A DNA stretch of 64,000 nt, taken from assembly GCF_003025555.1 (NCBI RefSeq), contig NZ_PYMH01000006.1, forward strand, positions 1-64,000, in the 5' to 3' direction. This DNA is from Photobacterium lutimaris. Lineage in GTDB: Bacteria > Pseudomonadota > Gammaproteobacteria > Enterobacterales > Vibrionaceae. Positions within the stretch are counted from its first letter, which is position 1, and each line of letters opens with the position of its first letter. This document shows, in pieces, positions 16,911 to 26,165 of this stretch. The position numbers and the translations under genes are program-made. The notes under the pieces were generated by a model that had not been told where the DNA came from, ran no database searches, and worked only from the letters and a program-made list of their open reading frames with translations.

Positions 16911-18680
16911 TTAGAGCGGGGCTTCGACTTGTAGGTCAATCAGTTTAAACTTCTCGACATCGACCAGGCCTTTCACCGTCATTTTCAGCGACGGAATTAC
17001 GGGTAGGGCGAGGAAGCTCATCTGCACGAAGGGTTCGGCAACGGTAACGCCGATGTTCTTCGCTGCTGCTTTCAAGGCTATGATGTGATTGGTAATCGCT
17101 TCCGAGCTGTCGAGGCTCATGATCCCGCCAAGTGATAACTTGAGTTCAGCGGTCACCGCACCGTTTTCGACGACACAGTAGCCGCCACCGATTTTAAGCA
17201 GATGATTGATGGCCAGAGCCATGCTCTGTTCGTCGGCCCCGATAGCCACGATATTGTGGGAGTCATGGCCCACACTGGTGGCAATCGCCCCCCGATTAAG
17301 TTCAAACCCTTTCACCAATCCCATGGCAGGCGGCAGTTGGTGGCCATAGCGCTCAACGACCGCCAGCCTGTTGATGCCGGGCGTATCAAATTTCCGGCCG
17401 TCGTAATGACTAACAAGGTGGTTGGTGAGTAGCTCGTCTTTGACTATCTCAATGACATGGTAATGGCCGGGTGTGAGGGGGATTTCTAGTTCATCGCTTG
17501 CAACAACGTTATGGCGCATCGTGCTTTGCAGCGGCGGGGCGGAGGAGTTCAACTTACCCGAGACCAGCTCGTCCAGTTTCAGCTCGTCAACAAATTGGCC
17601 GCCGATCACGACTCGCTGGATATCGACTTGTTCCAGATCGGTGAGCAAGTTGATATCGGCCTTGTAACCCGGTGCAATCAGGCCCAGACGATCCAGACCG
17701 AAGTGCCGGGCTGCGGACCAGGAAGCGACCCGGTAGGCCAGGTGCGGCTTGATCTTATGTTGTTGGATCAGCCGTTTGACCATGTAGTTGATATGGCCCT
17801 CTTTGGCTATTTCGTGCGGGTTGCGATCATCGGTACACAGCAGGCATAGCGGCGAGCTGTAATCGGTGATCAACGGTGCCAAGGCATCGAGGTTTTTGGC
17901 CACTGAGCCTTCGCGGATAATCACGGCCATGCCTTTGGCCAGCTTTTCTTTCCCTTCCTGATAGTTGGTGGTCTCATGGCAGTTCTGGATCCCGCTAGCT
18001 CTGTAGGCAGATAGATCCAGTCCGCTGAGTAGCGGACAATGCCCGTCAATGTTCAGTTCACCAAAGGCGGCCAGTTTATTGAGCATTGCTGGGTTACCGC
18101 CGATCACCGCCGGGTAGTCCATGACCTCAGCTAAGCCCAGAACATGAGGGTGCTCAAGGTAGATTTCCATCTCCCCGAGGGTGAAATCGCTACCGTTGAT
18201 ATCCAGATCGGCCACGGCCGGTACACAGGAGCTGATCTGGACAAACATGTTCTGCACCATTTTTTCGCTGCAGCGCAGGAACCATTCGATCCCCTGCTTG
18301 CCCATCACATTGACCAGCTCATGCGGATCGCAAACGATGCTGGTGGTACCGAGCGGTAAAGTCGTGCGTTCAAATTCGAACGGGGTCATGGTGGAGGTTT
18401 CCACATGCATGTGGCCGTCAATAAACCCCGGTACCGCAATCTGGCCGTTACAGTCGACACTGCGTTTTGCTTGTAATCCCTCGGCCTCTGGGCCGATAGC
18501 AGCAATGTACCCTTGGTCGATGACGATTGGCCCGGGAATTATCTCCCCATTGACCAGATCGAGCACTGATAGGTTGGTCAACTTCAGTTCCGCGGGTTTT
18601 TCTCCGCGGAGCACTGCCAGCAGTTGCTGCAACTGTTCCTGACAAAGCTGTTGGGTATGCTTGTGTTTTAGGTTCGACAT
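16911..18680 (-). CDS. ade: Adenine deaminase
   Basis: Metal-dependent amidohydrolase converting adenine to hypoxanthine and ammonia for purine salvage or nitrogen supply. The metal-site motif GFIDGHMHVETSTMTPFEFERTT region is at residues ~89-111. Further conserved pieces are VCDPHELVNVMG, GLAEVMDYPAVIGG, LNIDGHCPLLSG and LCTDDRNP; the C-terminal domain carries SVGHDSHNIVAIG. Its 589 residues fit the Ade family. GGAG lies 8 bases before the ATG. It is only 14 bases behind the purine permease gene, so uptake and deamination are coupled in one operon ending in the hairpin at 16868-16896. Confidence 0.94.
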   Translation of the reverse strand: MSNLKHKHTQQLCQEQLQQLLAVLRGEKPAELKLTNLSVLDLVNGEIIPGPIVIDQGYIAAIGPEAEGLQAKRSVDCNGQIAVPGFIDGHMHVETSTMTPFEFERTTLPLGTTSIVCDPHELVNVMGKQGIEWFLRCSEKMVQNMFVQISSCVPAVADLDINGSDFTLGEMEIYLEHPHVLGLAEVMDYPAVIGGNPAMLNKLAAFGELNIDGHCPLLSGLDLSAYRASGIQNCHETTNYQEGKEKLAKGMAVIIREGSVAKNLDALAPLITDYSSPLCLLCTDDRNPHEIAKEGHINYMVKRLIQQHKIKPHLAYRVASWSAARHFGLDRLGLIAPGYKADINLLTDLEQVDIQRVVIGGQFVDELKLDELVSGKLNSSAPPLQSTMRHNVVASDELEIPLTPGHYHVIEIVKDELLTNHLVSHYDGRKFDTPGINRLAVVERYGHQLPPAMGLVKGFELNRGAIATSVGHDSHNIVAIGADEQSMALAINHLLKIGGGYCVVENGAVTAELKLSLGGIMSLDSSEAITNHIIALKAAAKNIGVTVAEPFVQMSFLALPVIPSLKMTVKGLVDVEKFKLIDLQVEAPL

Positions 18681-18694
18681 TATCTTGCTCCCGG

Positions 18695-20083
18695 TTAATG
18701 ACCATCGACAAAGACAAACTTGATAATGAACAACAGTGCCACAATGGCCACTCCTGGGTGGATTTCGCGCCAGCGGTTAGTCCCTGCTTTCATGACGCAA
18801 TAAGTAATAAAACCGGTGGCGATCCCTTCGGTGATTGAAAAGCTAAAGGGCATCATTACCGTGGTGATAAAAGCCGGAGCCGCTTCGGTCATATCGTCCC
18901 ATTTGACTTTTGCCAATCCAGAAGACATTAAAATACCGACATAAATTAGTGCGCCAGCAACGGCATAGCCCGGAACCATGGCAGCCAGCGGCGAGAAGAA
19001 AATCACCACAATGAACAGCAGCCCGGCGACAATGGCGGTCAACCCGGTCCGGCCGCCAACGGCAACACCGGCAGAGCTTTCGATATAGGCTGTCACGGTC
19101 GAGGTTCCCATATAAGCACCTGCCACAGAGGTGACTGAGTCTGTCATCAGGGCTTGCTTCATTCGCGGGAACCGGCCACGTTCATCGGTGATGCCGCATT
19201 TTTCGGTAACTCCTATCATGGTGCCGGAGCTATCAAACAGGCTCACTAGGGCGAACGAGAAAATTACACCGGCAAGGGCGATATCCAGTGAACCGGCAAT
19301 ATCCAGCTGGCCGAATGTACTCTCGATACTGGGTGGCATGGAGACAATCCCCGTGTATTCGACATCTCCCATCAGGGCGGCAATGGACGTCACCACGACA
19401 ATCGAAATTAACACGGCGGCATGGATACCACGTGAAGCCAGGATTACGATAATAAAGAAACCTAACGCGCCCAGTACACACTGAAGAGAGCTTAAATCAC
19501 CGACGGTGATCATGGTGGCCGGGCTGGCGACGACAATACCGGCATTGCTCAGGCCGACCAAGGCAATAAGAAGACCGATACCACTGGGAATACCAATACG
19601 CAGGCAGCTTGGAATGTTGCTGAGGATCCACGAACGGATACCGAGGGCGGACATCAGGGTAAAGCAAACCGCGCCCCAGAAAATGGTCCCCATCCCGGTC
19701 TGCCAGCTGATCCCCATTCCGGCGACAACGGAAAAAGCGAAGAAGGCGTTAAGCCCCATAGCAGGCGCTAGGGCGATGGGTAAGTTGGCAATCAATCCCA
19801 TGGCGATACAGCCAAGGGCACTGATCATGCAGGTGACAACAAAGACTCCGCTGGGATCCATACCGGCGGCAGATAGGATTTGCGGGTTAACAAAAACGAT
19901 ATATACCATCGTCATAAATGTGGTGATACCCGCAATCACTTCTGTAGAAAACGTGGTTTTATGCTCGGTTAACTTAAAGCGACGCTCGAAGAAGCCGGAC
20001 TGTGGATGAATTTGCTGATTGGGGGTAGAGCTTTCCGGGATCTCGTTGCTGGGGGCACTGCTCTCATTGCTAGGCATTTCCAT
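18695..20083 (-). CDS. NCS2-family purine (adenine/hypoxanthine) permease
   Basis: Inner-membrane proton-coupled nucleobase transporter of the AzgA/AdeP-GhxP branch. It has about 12-14 hydrophobic segments in 462 residues. After a Ser/Asn/Pro-rich cytosolic N-terminus comes FFERRFKLTEHKTTFSTEVIAGITTFMTMVYI. Substrate-site motifs are GMDPSGVFVVTC, LALAPAMGLNAFFAFSVV and GTSTVTAYIESSAGVAVGGRTGLTA. I chose the ATG at 20083 because AAGGA stands seven bases before it; an in-frame ATG eight codons upstream lacks such a site. Its immediate partner, adenine deaminase, suggests adenine as a main substrate. I see no purine riboswitch or PurR box in the leader. Confidence 0.9.
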   Translation of the reverse strand: MEMPSNESSAPSNEIPESSTPNQQIHPQSGFFERRFKLTEHKTTFSTEVIAGITTFMTMVYIVFVNPQILSAAGMDPSGVFVVTCMISALGCIAMGLIANLPIALAPAMGLNAFFAFSVVAGMGISWQTGMGTIFWGAVCFTLMSALGIRSWILSNIPSCLRIGIPSGIGLLIALVGLSNAGIVVASPATMITVGDLSSLQCVLGALGFFIIVILASRGIHAAVLISIVVVTSIAALMGDVEYTGIVSMPPSIESTFGQLDIAGSLDIALAGVIFSFALVSLFDSSGTMIGVTEKCGITDERGRFPRMKQALMTDSVTSVAGAYMGTSTVTAYIESSAGVAVGGRTGLTAIVAGLLFIVVIFFSPLAAMVPGYAVAGALIYVGILMSSGLAKVKWDDMTEAAPAFITTVMMPFSFSITEGIATGFITYCVMKAGTNRWREIHPGVAIVALLFIIKFVFVDGH

Positions 20084-20501
20084 ATTTGATTCCTTTCTGT
20101 ATTCCATCTAACAGATAAGCGCCTGTTACCATGTTCTATTGCCAAAATTTCTTGCTGTAGGGACTTGTTGTTTGGGGTGCCCTGGAATATGTGGCTGGTT
20201 TTCAGGTGCTGACGAATTTTTATTTGCTACCAGAGAATAAATGCATATTTTTTGTACAGGACTATTGTAAGGAGATTGGAAGAGCGTTCGGGGCGACAGC
20301 GATCTCATTTCACTGGGTTTATTATTCCGCAAACATCGTGTTTTGATGAATACGTAAATAACATGGTTGAGCTAGGTCACATGTCATATGGGCAAGGACG
20401 TGCAATTATTTGAAATATGAATGTGCAGAGATTATTTGCATGCCGGTTAAGGTTTAATAATGCCTGTGGCCTATATATTTTGGATAAGGGAAGGGAGTAG
20501 T
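20084..20501. promoter_or_regulatory. Divergent control region, purine permease / TetR regulator
   Basis: 418 bases between two divergent genes. A direct repeat of ATTATTTG spaced about 28 bases apart lies at roughly 20405-20442, close to the regulator gene, and could be an operator. No PurR-type box and no purine aptamer were seen. Confidence 0.35.
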
Positions 20502-21212
20502 ATGACGACCCAGGTCAAAGCGCGAGGACGCCCAAGGCAGGAAGCCGATCAGCCTTGCAGCCAACAAGCCATATTGGATACGGCCCGAAGGTTGTTTTTG
20601 AAATGCCCTTACAACAAGGTCACTACCCGTATGATATCTCGGGAAGCTGGGGTAGATGTCGCGTTGATTGGCTATTACTTTGAAAACAAGGCCGGGCTGT
20701 ATAAAGCGGTATTTGACGATATCTACTCACCATTTTTTGCCAAACTGAACCAGTTGGAAAAAGCATCTTCGAACCGCAATACCATCGAAGAACTGTTTAT
20801 GACCATCTTCTACCTGGATATTGAACACCCTGAACTTCTGGGCATTATCTATAAGACGCTGGTGCTAAATGACGGTCCAAGGCGTAGTTATATTGATAAA
20901 TCGATACTGGCTTATACCGATGCTTTTCATATCAAGATATTTTCCACCCTTCAAAGAAAGGGTTTTATTGATCCCAACCTAGATGTCATTTTGCTCAAAG
21001 ACAGTTTCAATGCTTTGGTGATGACGCCGTTTTTCTTTTATCCGCTCAAAATCGAAGATAGTTCGCAACAAGAGACGATTGCGTACCTAGAAAGTCTGTA
21101 CCGGCAAAATATCCGGCTGTTCCTCTATGGCTGTGCGGTAAATGAATCAATAATTGGAGCTTGTGAACTACCACACAGCGGTTTCAAGCAAGATCCAAAA
21201 TACCTACCTTAG
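20502..21212 (+). CDS. TetR/AcrR-family transcriptional regulator
   Basis: DNA-binding repressor or activator of 237 residues. After an Arg-rich start (KARGRPRQEAD) comes the TetR helix-turn-helix: ILDTARRLFLKCPYNKVTTRMISREAGVDVALIGYYFENKAGLYKAVFDD, residues ~23-72. The ligand-binding C-terminal domain is all-helical. The ATG at 20502 follows GGGAG and restores the family N-terminus. The gene is divergent from the purine permease-deaminase operon, which makes that operon a candidate target, but the ligand is unknown. The mRNA ends in a hairpin that begins inside the last codons. Confidence 0.87.
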   Translation: MTTQVKARGRPRQEADQPCSQQAILDTARRLFLKCPYNKVTTRMISREAGVDVALIGYYFENKAGLYKAVFDDIYSPFFAKLNQLEKASSNRNTIEELFMTIFYLDIEHPELLGIIYKTLVLNDGPRRSYIDKSILAYTDAFHIKIFSTLQRKGFIDPNLDVILLKDSFNALVMTPFFFYPLKIEDSSQQETIAYLESLYRQNIRLFLYGCAVNESIIGACELPHSGFKQDPKYLP

Positions 21213-21252
21213 TCTTTGCCAGAAAGTTTGTAGGTATTTTTTCGGTAAGATA
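21197..21252 (+). terminator. Intrinsic terminator overlapping the end of the TetR gene
   Basis: Stem AAAATACCTAC / GTAGGTATTTT with a T run; the left arm lies in the last coding bases and the stop codon is in the loop. Confidence 0.75.
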
Positions 21253-21366
21253 TTGAGCGTTATTGCCTTGTTTGATTTTGAAGAGCGTCATTGGCCTTGG
21301 GCTTACTTCCTTGAAAGGCCGCTCCGACATTAAATAGCAGTTGTATGGTTTGTCTCCTTCACGTTA

Positions 21367-22404
21367 CTAGCGTTTTCCACCTCGTAAAGTAGATAGGCGA
21401 CTAGGTTGAGTGTCATCATATTTGCCTTCAAGGAAATCTCGAAGGTAGTGGTAATTCAGCAGGTGCCCTGTTCCTTTCTTTTCAAAAACGTTCCCTTTAG
21501 TTTTATAGTTCTCATGCAGTACACCTAGTCTTGCGACAAAGTCCCCATCGTTGGCAAAATGCTCGGTAAAAGGGAGTTGGTAACCTGGTGGGCCTTTCTG
21601 GTTACCAAATGAAGGGTACTCGTCATGGGCAGAGGCAAATGTATAGACCTCAAGGTGATTGAGTAATGAGTCCTTGTTATGCTCCAGAATGAGTTGGCCT
21701 ATGACATTAGAGAGAATGATCCCACCTTGGGAGTGACCAATAACGACAATTTTATGGTGATGATTGGTGTCGGTATTTTTATCGTTGGTATGGACTTTCA
21801 GCTGCTGTAATTCATCCCAAATAAGGTTCTTAGCGGTTCTTGCAATATTGGTATATTTGTCAAAATCACGTCCGATAATGGCTTCAAATACATCAGGGAT
21901 CATGCCATTGGTTGGGTTGTGCAGCGGAGTAATAGGACGGCCGAAGACTTTGTAAAGCATGCGGGCATTTTCTTTTGCCATATCTTTGCTGGTACAAATC
22001 CCATTGATGAAAAACCACTTTTCGTTGGGGGTTGGGCTCATTGGCGATGGTAGGATAGTTAAGCGTTCAATCTCTTTTTGAATCATGAACGGTGACAGGT
22101 CAAAAGCGGCTTTCAATAGGGTGATGAGATAACTTGCGGTGTTAGGGTAGTTCTTACGGTTTAACTCACTGTCTTCACCGTAAAAAGGCTCAATAGGGTT
22201 GTCGCCTAAGGCTTTGGGTAGGGTGTGTATTTCTTTAAGGCCTTTGGAAACTGTTTTTAAGAACCCGCAGACTTTTGAGCTATCCAGGGTATCAATGAGG
22301 TTATCTTTGCTTGTATCAATCTTACCAATAGCTTTCCACCAACAATAGGTGGCCATTTTGCTGGCCAAACCCGTCGACTTCCTTTCCTGAGTAATGGCTT
22401 CCAT
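21367..22404 (-). CDS. Alpha/beta-hydrolase fold protein of unknown function
   Basis: Protein of 345 residues with a lipase/serine-hydrolase core: KIVVIGHSQGGIILSNVIGQ holds the nucleophile elbow G-H-S-Q-G (Ser near residue 226), and FTEHFANDGDFVARLG probably supplies the acid with a following His (GTGHLLNYHYL). The N-terminal ~120 residues are not recognisable. There is no signal peptide, so it should act in the cytosol unless exported by another route, and no immunity-like or secretion gene adjoins it. The overall layout recalls DUF676-like or membrane-associated lipases. A ribosome binding site (GGAGATC) precedes the ATG. Substrate unknown; it appears to be a single-gene unit. Confidence 0.7.
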   Translation of the reverse strand: MEAITQERKSTGLASKMATYCWWKAIGKIDTSKDNLIDTLDSSKVCGFLKTVSKGLKEIHTLPKALGDNPIEPFYGEDSELNRKNYPNTASYLITLLKAAFDLSPFMIQKEIERLTILPSPMSPTPNEKWFFINGICTSKDMAKENARMLYKVFGRPITPLHNPTNGMIPDVFEAIIGRDFDKYTNIARTAKNLIWDELQQLKVHTNDKNTDTNHHHKIVVIGHSQGGIILSNVIGQLILEHNKDSLLNHLEVYTFASAHDEYPSFGNQKGPPGYQLPFTEHFANDGDFVARLGVLHENYKTKGNVFEKKGTGHLLNYHYLRDFLEGKYDDTQPSRLSTLRGGKR

Positions 22405-22824
22405 TGCTGATCTCCTCTCGATAATGAGTCCCTATTTTGTTAGGCGTCTTTGTTCATATTGAGAGGATTAGAGTATCGCAATAATGTGCATGAAAAATGA
22501 ACGAATATCGCTTTTAGAGCAAGTTGCAGGTTTATGGCTGAAGAGGCTATGCTCTGTCACAGATGCGTTTTCATAGCTGGTTTTGTTATGCTATCGGCGT
22601 GCTAACACGAAAATTAAGCCAATTTTTTGCTGATTTTTGTTGATATTCTTCAACACCAAAACTCAGATTTCTATACACCAGCAGACAAAAAGCGTTTGTC
22701 TCATTGAGCGCTAAAAATGTCTCAATGAGATTTGGCTTTTATTTAAGTTTTTGATTTTAAATGGATGTCAGAGGTGTGTTGCGAGGTATCTGATAGCAAA
22801 GGCTATTTGCACAAGCTTTATATT
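22405..22824. other. 420-bp gap with one inverted repeat
   Basis: No gene seen. Apart from the inverted repeat at 22699-22730 and an AT-rich promoter-like stretch upstream of the hydrolase gene, I find nothing notable. Confidence 0.4.
22699..22730. repeat. 10-bp inverted repeat (operator or terminator)
   Basis: TCTCATTGAG and CTCAATGAGA flank a 12-base AT-rich spacer, followed on the plus side by a T-rich run. It lies 95 bases past the 3' end of the small 56-codon gene and may end its transcript, or serve as a dimer-binding site. Confidence 0.4.
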
Positions 22825-22995
22825 TCAAACACCGTTCTTCCTATCTTCCCGACGAATGGCCTTCGCTTCTCGGTCAAAGGTTTCCAGTTCATCCATAAAC
22901 AAACTGGCTTTCAGTAATACCGAAAAAAGCAAATCTGTTACATTGCTAGAAAGCACCGATGGACGGTGAGGAGTCTTCGCTGGCTGATGAATCAT
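22825..22995 (-). CDS. Small ORF, 56 residues, with strong ribosome binding site
   Basis: An ATG preceded by a near-perfect AAGGAGG (spacing 4) opens 56 codons ending in TGA. The peptide starts MIHQPAKTPHRPSVLSSN, has a hydrophobic-amphipathic middle (TDLLFSVLLKASLFMDELET) and a highly charged tail (DREAKAIRREDRKNGV), as in small helical regulators or membrane-surface peptides. It is about 160 bases downstream of the second wecA in the same direction, with an AT-rich promoter-like stretch (TTATAA) of its own. I do not recognise a family. The excellent ribosome binding site and non-random amino-acid composition argue that it is translated. Confidence 0.6.
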   Translation of the reverse strand: MIHQPAKTPHRPSVLSSNVTDLLFSVLLKASLFMDELETFDREAKAIRREDRKNGV

Positions 22996-23151
22996 GGTGC
23001 CTCCTTATATACTCTTATAACATATTGCTTTTTAAGGTGTTATTAAAAGTATAGAAGTATTCAGCCAGTTAGCCAGCCACCTGGTGTCTTTTTGTTGCAA
23101 AGTTGTGATATGTGGACGCGAAGCCTATCACAGTTTGCGATTGAATTTTGT

Positions 23152-24252
23152 TTACCGTTGTTCGCCATCGGAAACCGTGGGGGTTTCTTTGTTTAAAGGC
23201 AGCAACGTACTGACCTTTCTGATAAACGTGGTAACACGCCAGATGTGGCAGATTGCCGCATAATAACCGGCAAACATCAGTACAAAACTGAAGAACATGA
23301 CGCTCTCGCTGATATGACTTAGTTCGCCAACAATACCGATAGCAGCAAAGAAAACCGCGACAGTACAAATGGTCAGCAAGGTCATTTTTGAGCTCAGCCC
23401 GATCCGCTGGCAGATATGGTGCAGGTGTTCACGGTCTGGCTTGAAGGGGGATTGGCCTTTCCTGACTCGACGGATCATGATGGCGGCCATATCCATTAAG
23501 GGTAGGGCGATTAGCCATAGCGCAGTCACTGGGCGGAAACTGCTTACTTCCGATTGGCTACCTGACAGTAATAGCCAAACCACTGTGAAGCCGATAAACA
23601 TGCTACCCGCATCACCCATGAAAATTTTCAGTTTTGTCCCAAAGGGAAAACCAAGGTTGAGAAGGATGTATGGCAGCGTGGCGATGACTATCAATAGGCT
23701 GAGTTGGTAGAGGTCACTCTGACCGCTTAAGCTAAACAAGTAGGCCATTGAGGAAAAGGTGATTACCGATAAGCCACCTAATAAGCCATCTATTCCATCA
23801 ACCATATTAAACGCATTTATCGCGCCGGCAACGGCGAGGAAGGTCACAATGATGGCCAACGTGTTGGTGAAAGTAATGTCTCCCCAACTCAAGATGTTGC
23901 CCAAGGTGGACAGCTGGATGTCGCCCAAGCGAAACATCATAAGGGTGATGATGAGCTGAATGATTAGCCGCGCTTTGACACTGATATCGAATTTGTCATC
24001 AAGTGTACCAGTGGCAATGAGGATGGCAGCAAACAGTAAATAAAGCGCGGTGTTGCCCCCGATACTGGGTGTTAAGAGTGAAAATAGGGCAACGGTAAAA
24101 AAGATAGCTAATCCGCCGACGAGCGGAACACTGCCTCTGTGGTGCTTTCTTTCTGATGGCAAGTCAACCAGCGCAATGGCAATGGCGAACTTTCTTAGTG
24201 CAATCAGACAAAAGAATGACACTAATAGAATAGCGGCCAGTCTGCTGTCCAT
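23152..24252 (-). CDS. wecA: Undecaprenyl-phosphate GlcNAc-1-phosphate transferase WecA (copy 2)
   Basis: Polytopic inner-membrane enzyme of 366 residues, paralogous to the product of 7630-8742. It shows the same motif series: LVDLPSERKHHRGSVPLVGG, GTLDDKFDIS, NAFNMVDGIDGLLGG, IFMGDAGSMFIGF and KPDREHLHHICQRIG. The conserved acidic and histidine residues are all present, so it should be active. It stands alone, followed by the small ORF, and is not in an O-antigen operon. Two such enzymes may separate O-antigen/ECA initiation from a capsule or exopolysaccharide pathway, or one may be phase- or growth-dependent. A run of eight G/C bases lies 112 bases upstream of its start. Confidence 0.9.
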   Translation of the reverse strand: MDSRLAAILLVSFFCLIALRKFAIAIALVDLPSERKHHRGSVPLVGGLAIFFTVALFSLLTPSIGGNTALYLLFAAILIATGTLDDKFDISVKARLIIQLIITLMMFRLGDIQLSTLGNILSWGDITFTNTLAIIVTFLAVAGAINAFNMVDGIDGLLGGLSVITFSSMAYLFSLSGQSDLYQLSLLIVIATLPYILLNLGFPFGTKLKIFMGDAGSMFIGFTVVWLLLSGSQSEVSSFRPVTALWLIALPLMDMAAIMIRRVRKGQSPFKPDREHLHHICQRIGLSSKMTLLTICTVAVFFAAIGIVGELSHISESVMFFSFVLMFAGYYAAICHIWRVTTFIRKVSTLLPLNKETPTVSDGEQR

Positions 24253-24615
24253 AAATAACCCCTATCAAAAATTGACAACTCACGAATAGTATACCTGTGG
24301 CATATGTCATTAAAGTTAAACCTTGTAATGTTTGGAGAATTTGAACCCTGCTCACAGATTTCAGGGGGGGGAAACGCAATGCTTACATTTTATTTTAGTC
24401 ACTTTTTTGACACTTTCCATGGGGGAATTTATCCATGATAGTGCTGTTCTGGATGTTCTAGCCGTGAAACTCTTTGATGTGACGTAAGCAAAAATGTAGT
24501 TGTGCTAACTATTAATTGTTTTTTTTGTGAGATGTGCCGAGCATGTTTTTTTTCTCTATGTTGTTGGAAGCGTATTAGGAGAAGATCGCGCCACTGAATT
24601 TTTGAGGGCAAGCTT
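24253..24615. promoter_or_regulatory. Divergent upstream region of wecA copy 2 and the metallo-hydrolase
   Basis: 363 bases, AT-rich, containing a G8 tract at 24364-24371 and several T runs. It should hold both divergent promoters; I cannot assign -35/-10 boxes with confidence. Confidence 0.35.
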
Positions 24616-26004
24616 ATGCAAATTATCCATCACGGCGCCTATGAGGGGGTTACTGGCTCTTGTCATGAATTGCAGTGGGGGGGAAATGGCATATTGATTG
24701 ACTGTGGCCTGTTTCAGGGCAGTGAAGCCCCTCGTTCATTGAATATTGATTTTCCCGTGGGTCATATTCAGGCTTTGGTGCTGACCCATTGCCATATCGA
24801 CCATATAGGCCGTATTCCTTGGTTATTGGCTGCGGGGTTCCGTGGGCCGATCTATGCGACAGAGGCAACTGCAGCGTTACTTCCGTTAATGCTTGATGAT
24901 GGCTTGAAAATACAGCTCAACCTTAATAAAGCACAGCGCAGTCAGTTTCTTCAGCTATGTAAAAGCTTACTGAGGCCTGTTCCGTTTGATTGCCAAGCGC
25001 CAGTGATATTGCCTAATGGTGATCGGCTCGTGATCTATTTTCGTCAAGCGGGGCATATCTTGGGATCGGCTTATGTCGAAGTGGTGCTGCCTGATAGCCA
25101 AGTGGTGGTGTTTTCCGGTGATCTGGGCCCTTCCAATACCCCATTGCTGGTGGATCCTGTCTCTCCCGTGCGTGCCGATGTTCTGGTATTGGAGAGTACT
25201 TATGGCAACCGTCAGCACCAGAGGCATACAGAAAGAAGTGAAAACCTTAAACAAATCATCGATCAATCATTGCTCGATGGCGGGGCAATACTGATCCCTG
25301 CTTTTAGTGTTGGCCGCACCCAAGAGTTGCTGTTTGATATCGAAAGTTTGATTGCCGAGACATTTTCACCCAGCTTGCAGGCTGACTCGGATCGTAGCCG
25401 GTGGCGGGAGCTGCCGATTATTCTTGACTCGCCCTTGGCTGACGATGTCACCAAACAGTACGAGATGTTTTACCGTTTGTGGGAGAAAGAGGCCATTGCG
25501 CGGAAAAATATCGGACGTCATCCGTTGTCATTCGATCAATGCATTACAGTGGATTCTCACCAGCAGCACCAGTCTATCGTAAATCGCCTGTCGTCGACGA
25601 AAGAGCCTGCTGTTGTTGTCGCTGCCAGTGGTATGTGCAGCGGCGGGCGTATTGTGAATTACCTTGAAGCGCTGTTGCCTGAGCCCTGCACGGATGTGGT
25701 TATGGTCGGGTATCAGGCCAAGGGGACTTTGGGCTATGCGCTTTCTCGTGGACAGAAAAGGGTTGAAATAAACGGCAAGACTATCGATGTTAAGGCCAAA
25801 ATACACAATCTTTCTGGGTATTCTGCCCATGCCGATCAATCAGACCTGGTGAAATTTGTTGCGAATATCGAGCAAGGCCCTAAAAAGATCCATCTTGTCC
25901 ATGGTGATTATCGAGCTCAACATGAATTGGCTCAAGTTCTACAGTCTCGACATCCAGATTGCGACATTGTGATTGCTGCTGACCAAAAAACATCCACGAC
26001 TTGA
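24616..26004 (+). CDS. Beta-CASP metallo-beta-lactamase-fold hydrolase (RNase-like)
   Basis: Cytosolic metal-dependent hydrolase, 462 residues, of the YSH1/CPSF73-like bacterial group that includes RNA-processing enzymes. The MBL signature LVLTHCHIDHIGRIPWL (H-x-H-x-D-H) is at residues ~54-70. Other metal ligands are in GHILGSAYVEV and VVFSGDLGPSNTPLL. The beta-CASP insertion includes LESTYGNRQH, ILIPAFSVGRTQELLF and VVVAASGMCSGGRIVNYLEALL; the C-terminus has LSGYSAHADQSDLVKFV with the final His. GAGG precedes the ATG at good spacing. Such genes in gammaproteobacteria are often single, and substrate identity (RNA or other phosphodiester) is not established for this one. Confidence 0.85.
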   Translation: MQIIHHGAYEGVTGSCHELQWGGNGILIDCGLFQGSEAPRSLNIDFPVGHIQALVLTHCHIDHIGRIPWLLAAGFRGPIYATEATAALLPLMLDDGLKIQLNLNKAQRSQFLQLCKSLLRPVPFDCQAPVILPNGDRLVIYFRQAGHILGSAYVEVVLPDSQVVVFSGDLGPSNTPLLVDPVSPVRADVLVLESTYGNRQHQRHTERSENLKQIIDQSLLDGGAILIPAFSVGRTQELLFDIESLIAETFSPSLQADSDRSRWRELPIILDSPLADDVTKQYEMFYRLWEKEAIARKNIGRHPLSFDQCITVDSHQQHQSIVNRLSSTKEPAVVVAASGMCSGGRIVNYLEALLPEPCTDVVMVGYQAKGTLGYALSRGQKRVEINGKTIDVKAKIHNLSGYSAHADQSDLVKFVANIEQGPKKIHLVHGDYRAQHELAQVLQSRHPDCDIVIAADQKTSTT

Positions 26005-26165
26005 TGCTGCACATCATCGCGTCCCTTAAATAAAGCCATCACTATGCTCTATTATGTTACTGATGTACTATCGTTACTCATTAAGTATACAAATCAGTAA
26101 GTAGATAGCGATATCAGCTTAAGAGCTTGTATTGCGATTTATGCTTATATTATTGAGGTTGAGTA

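Noticed and set aside
20084..20501. Purine riboswitch in the adenine permease leader
   Set aside because: None of the conserved purine aptamer core motifs could be found on the minus strand.
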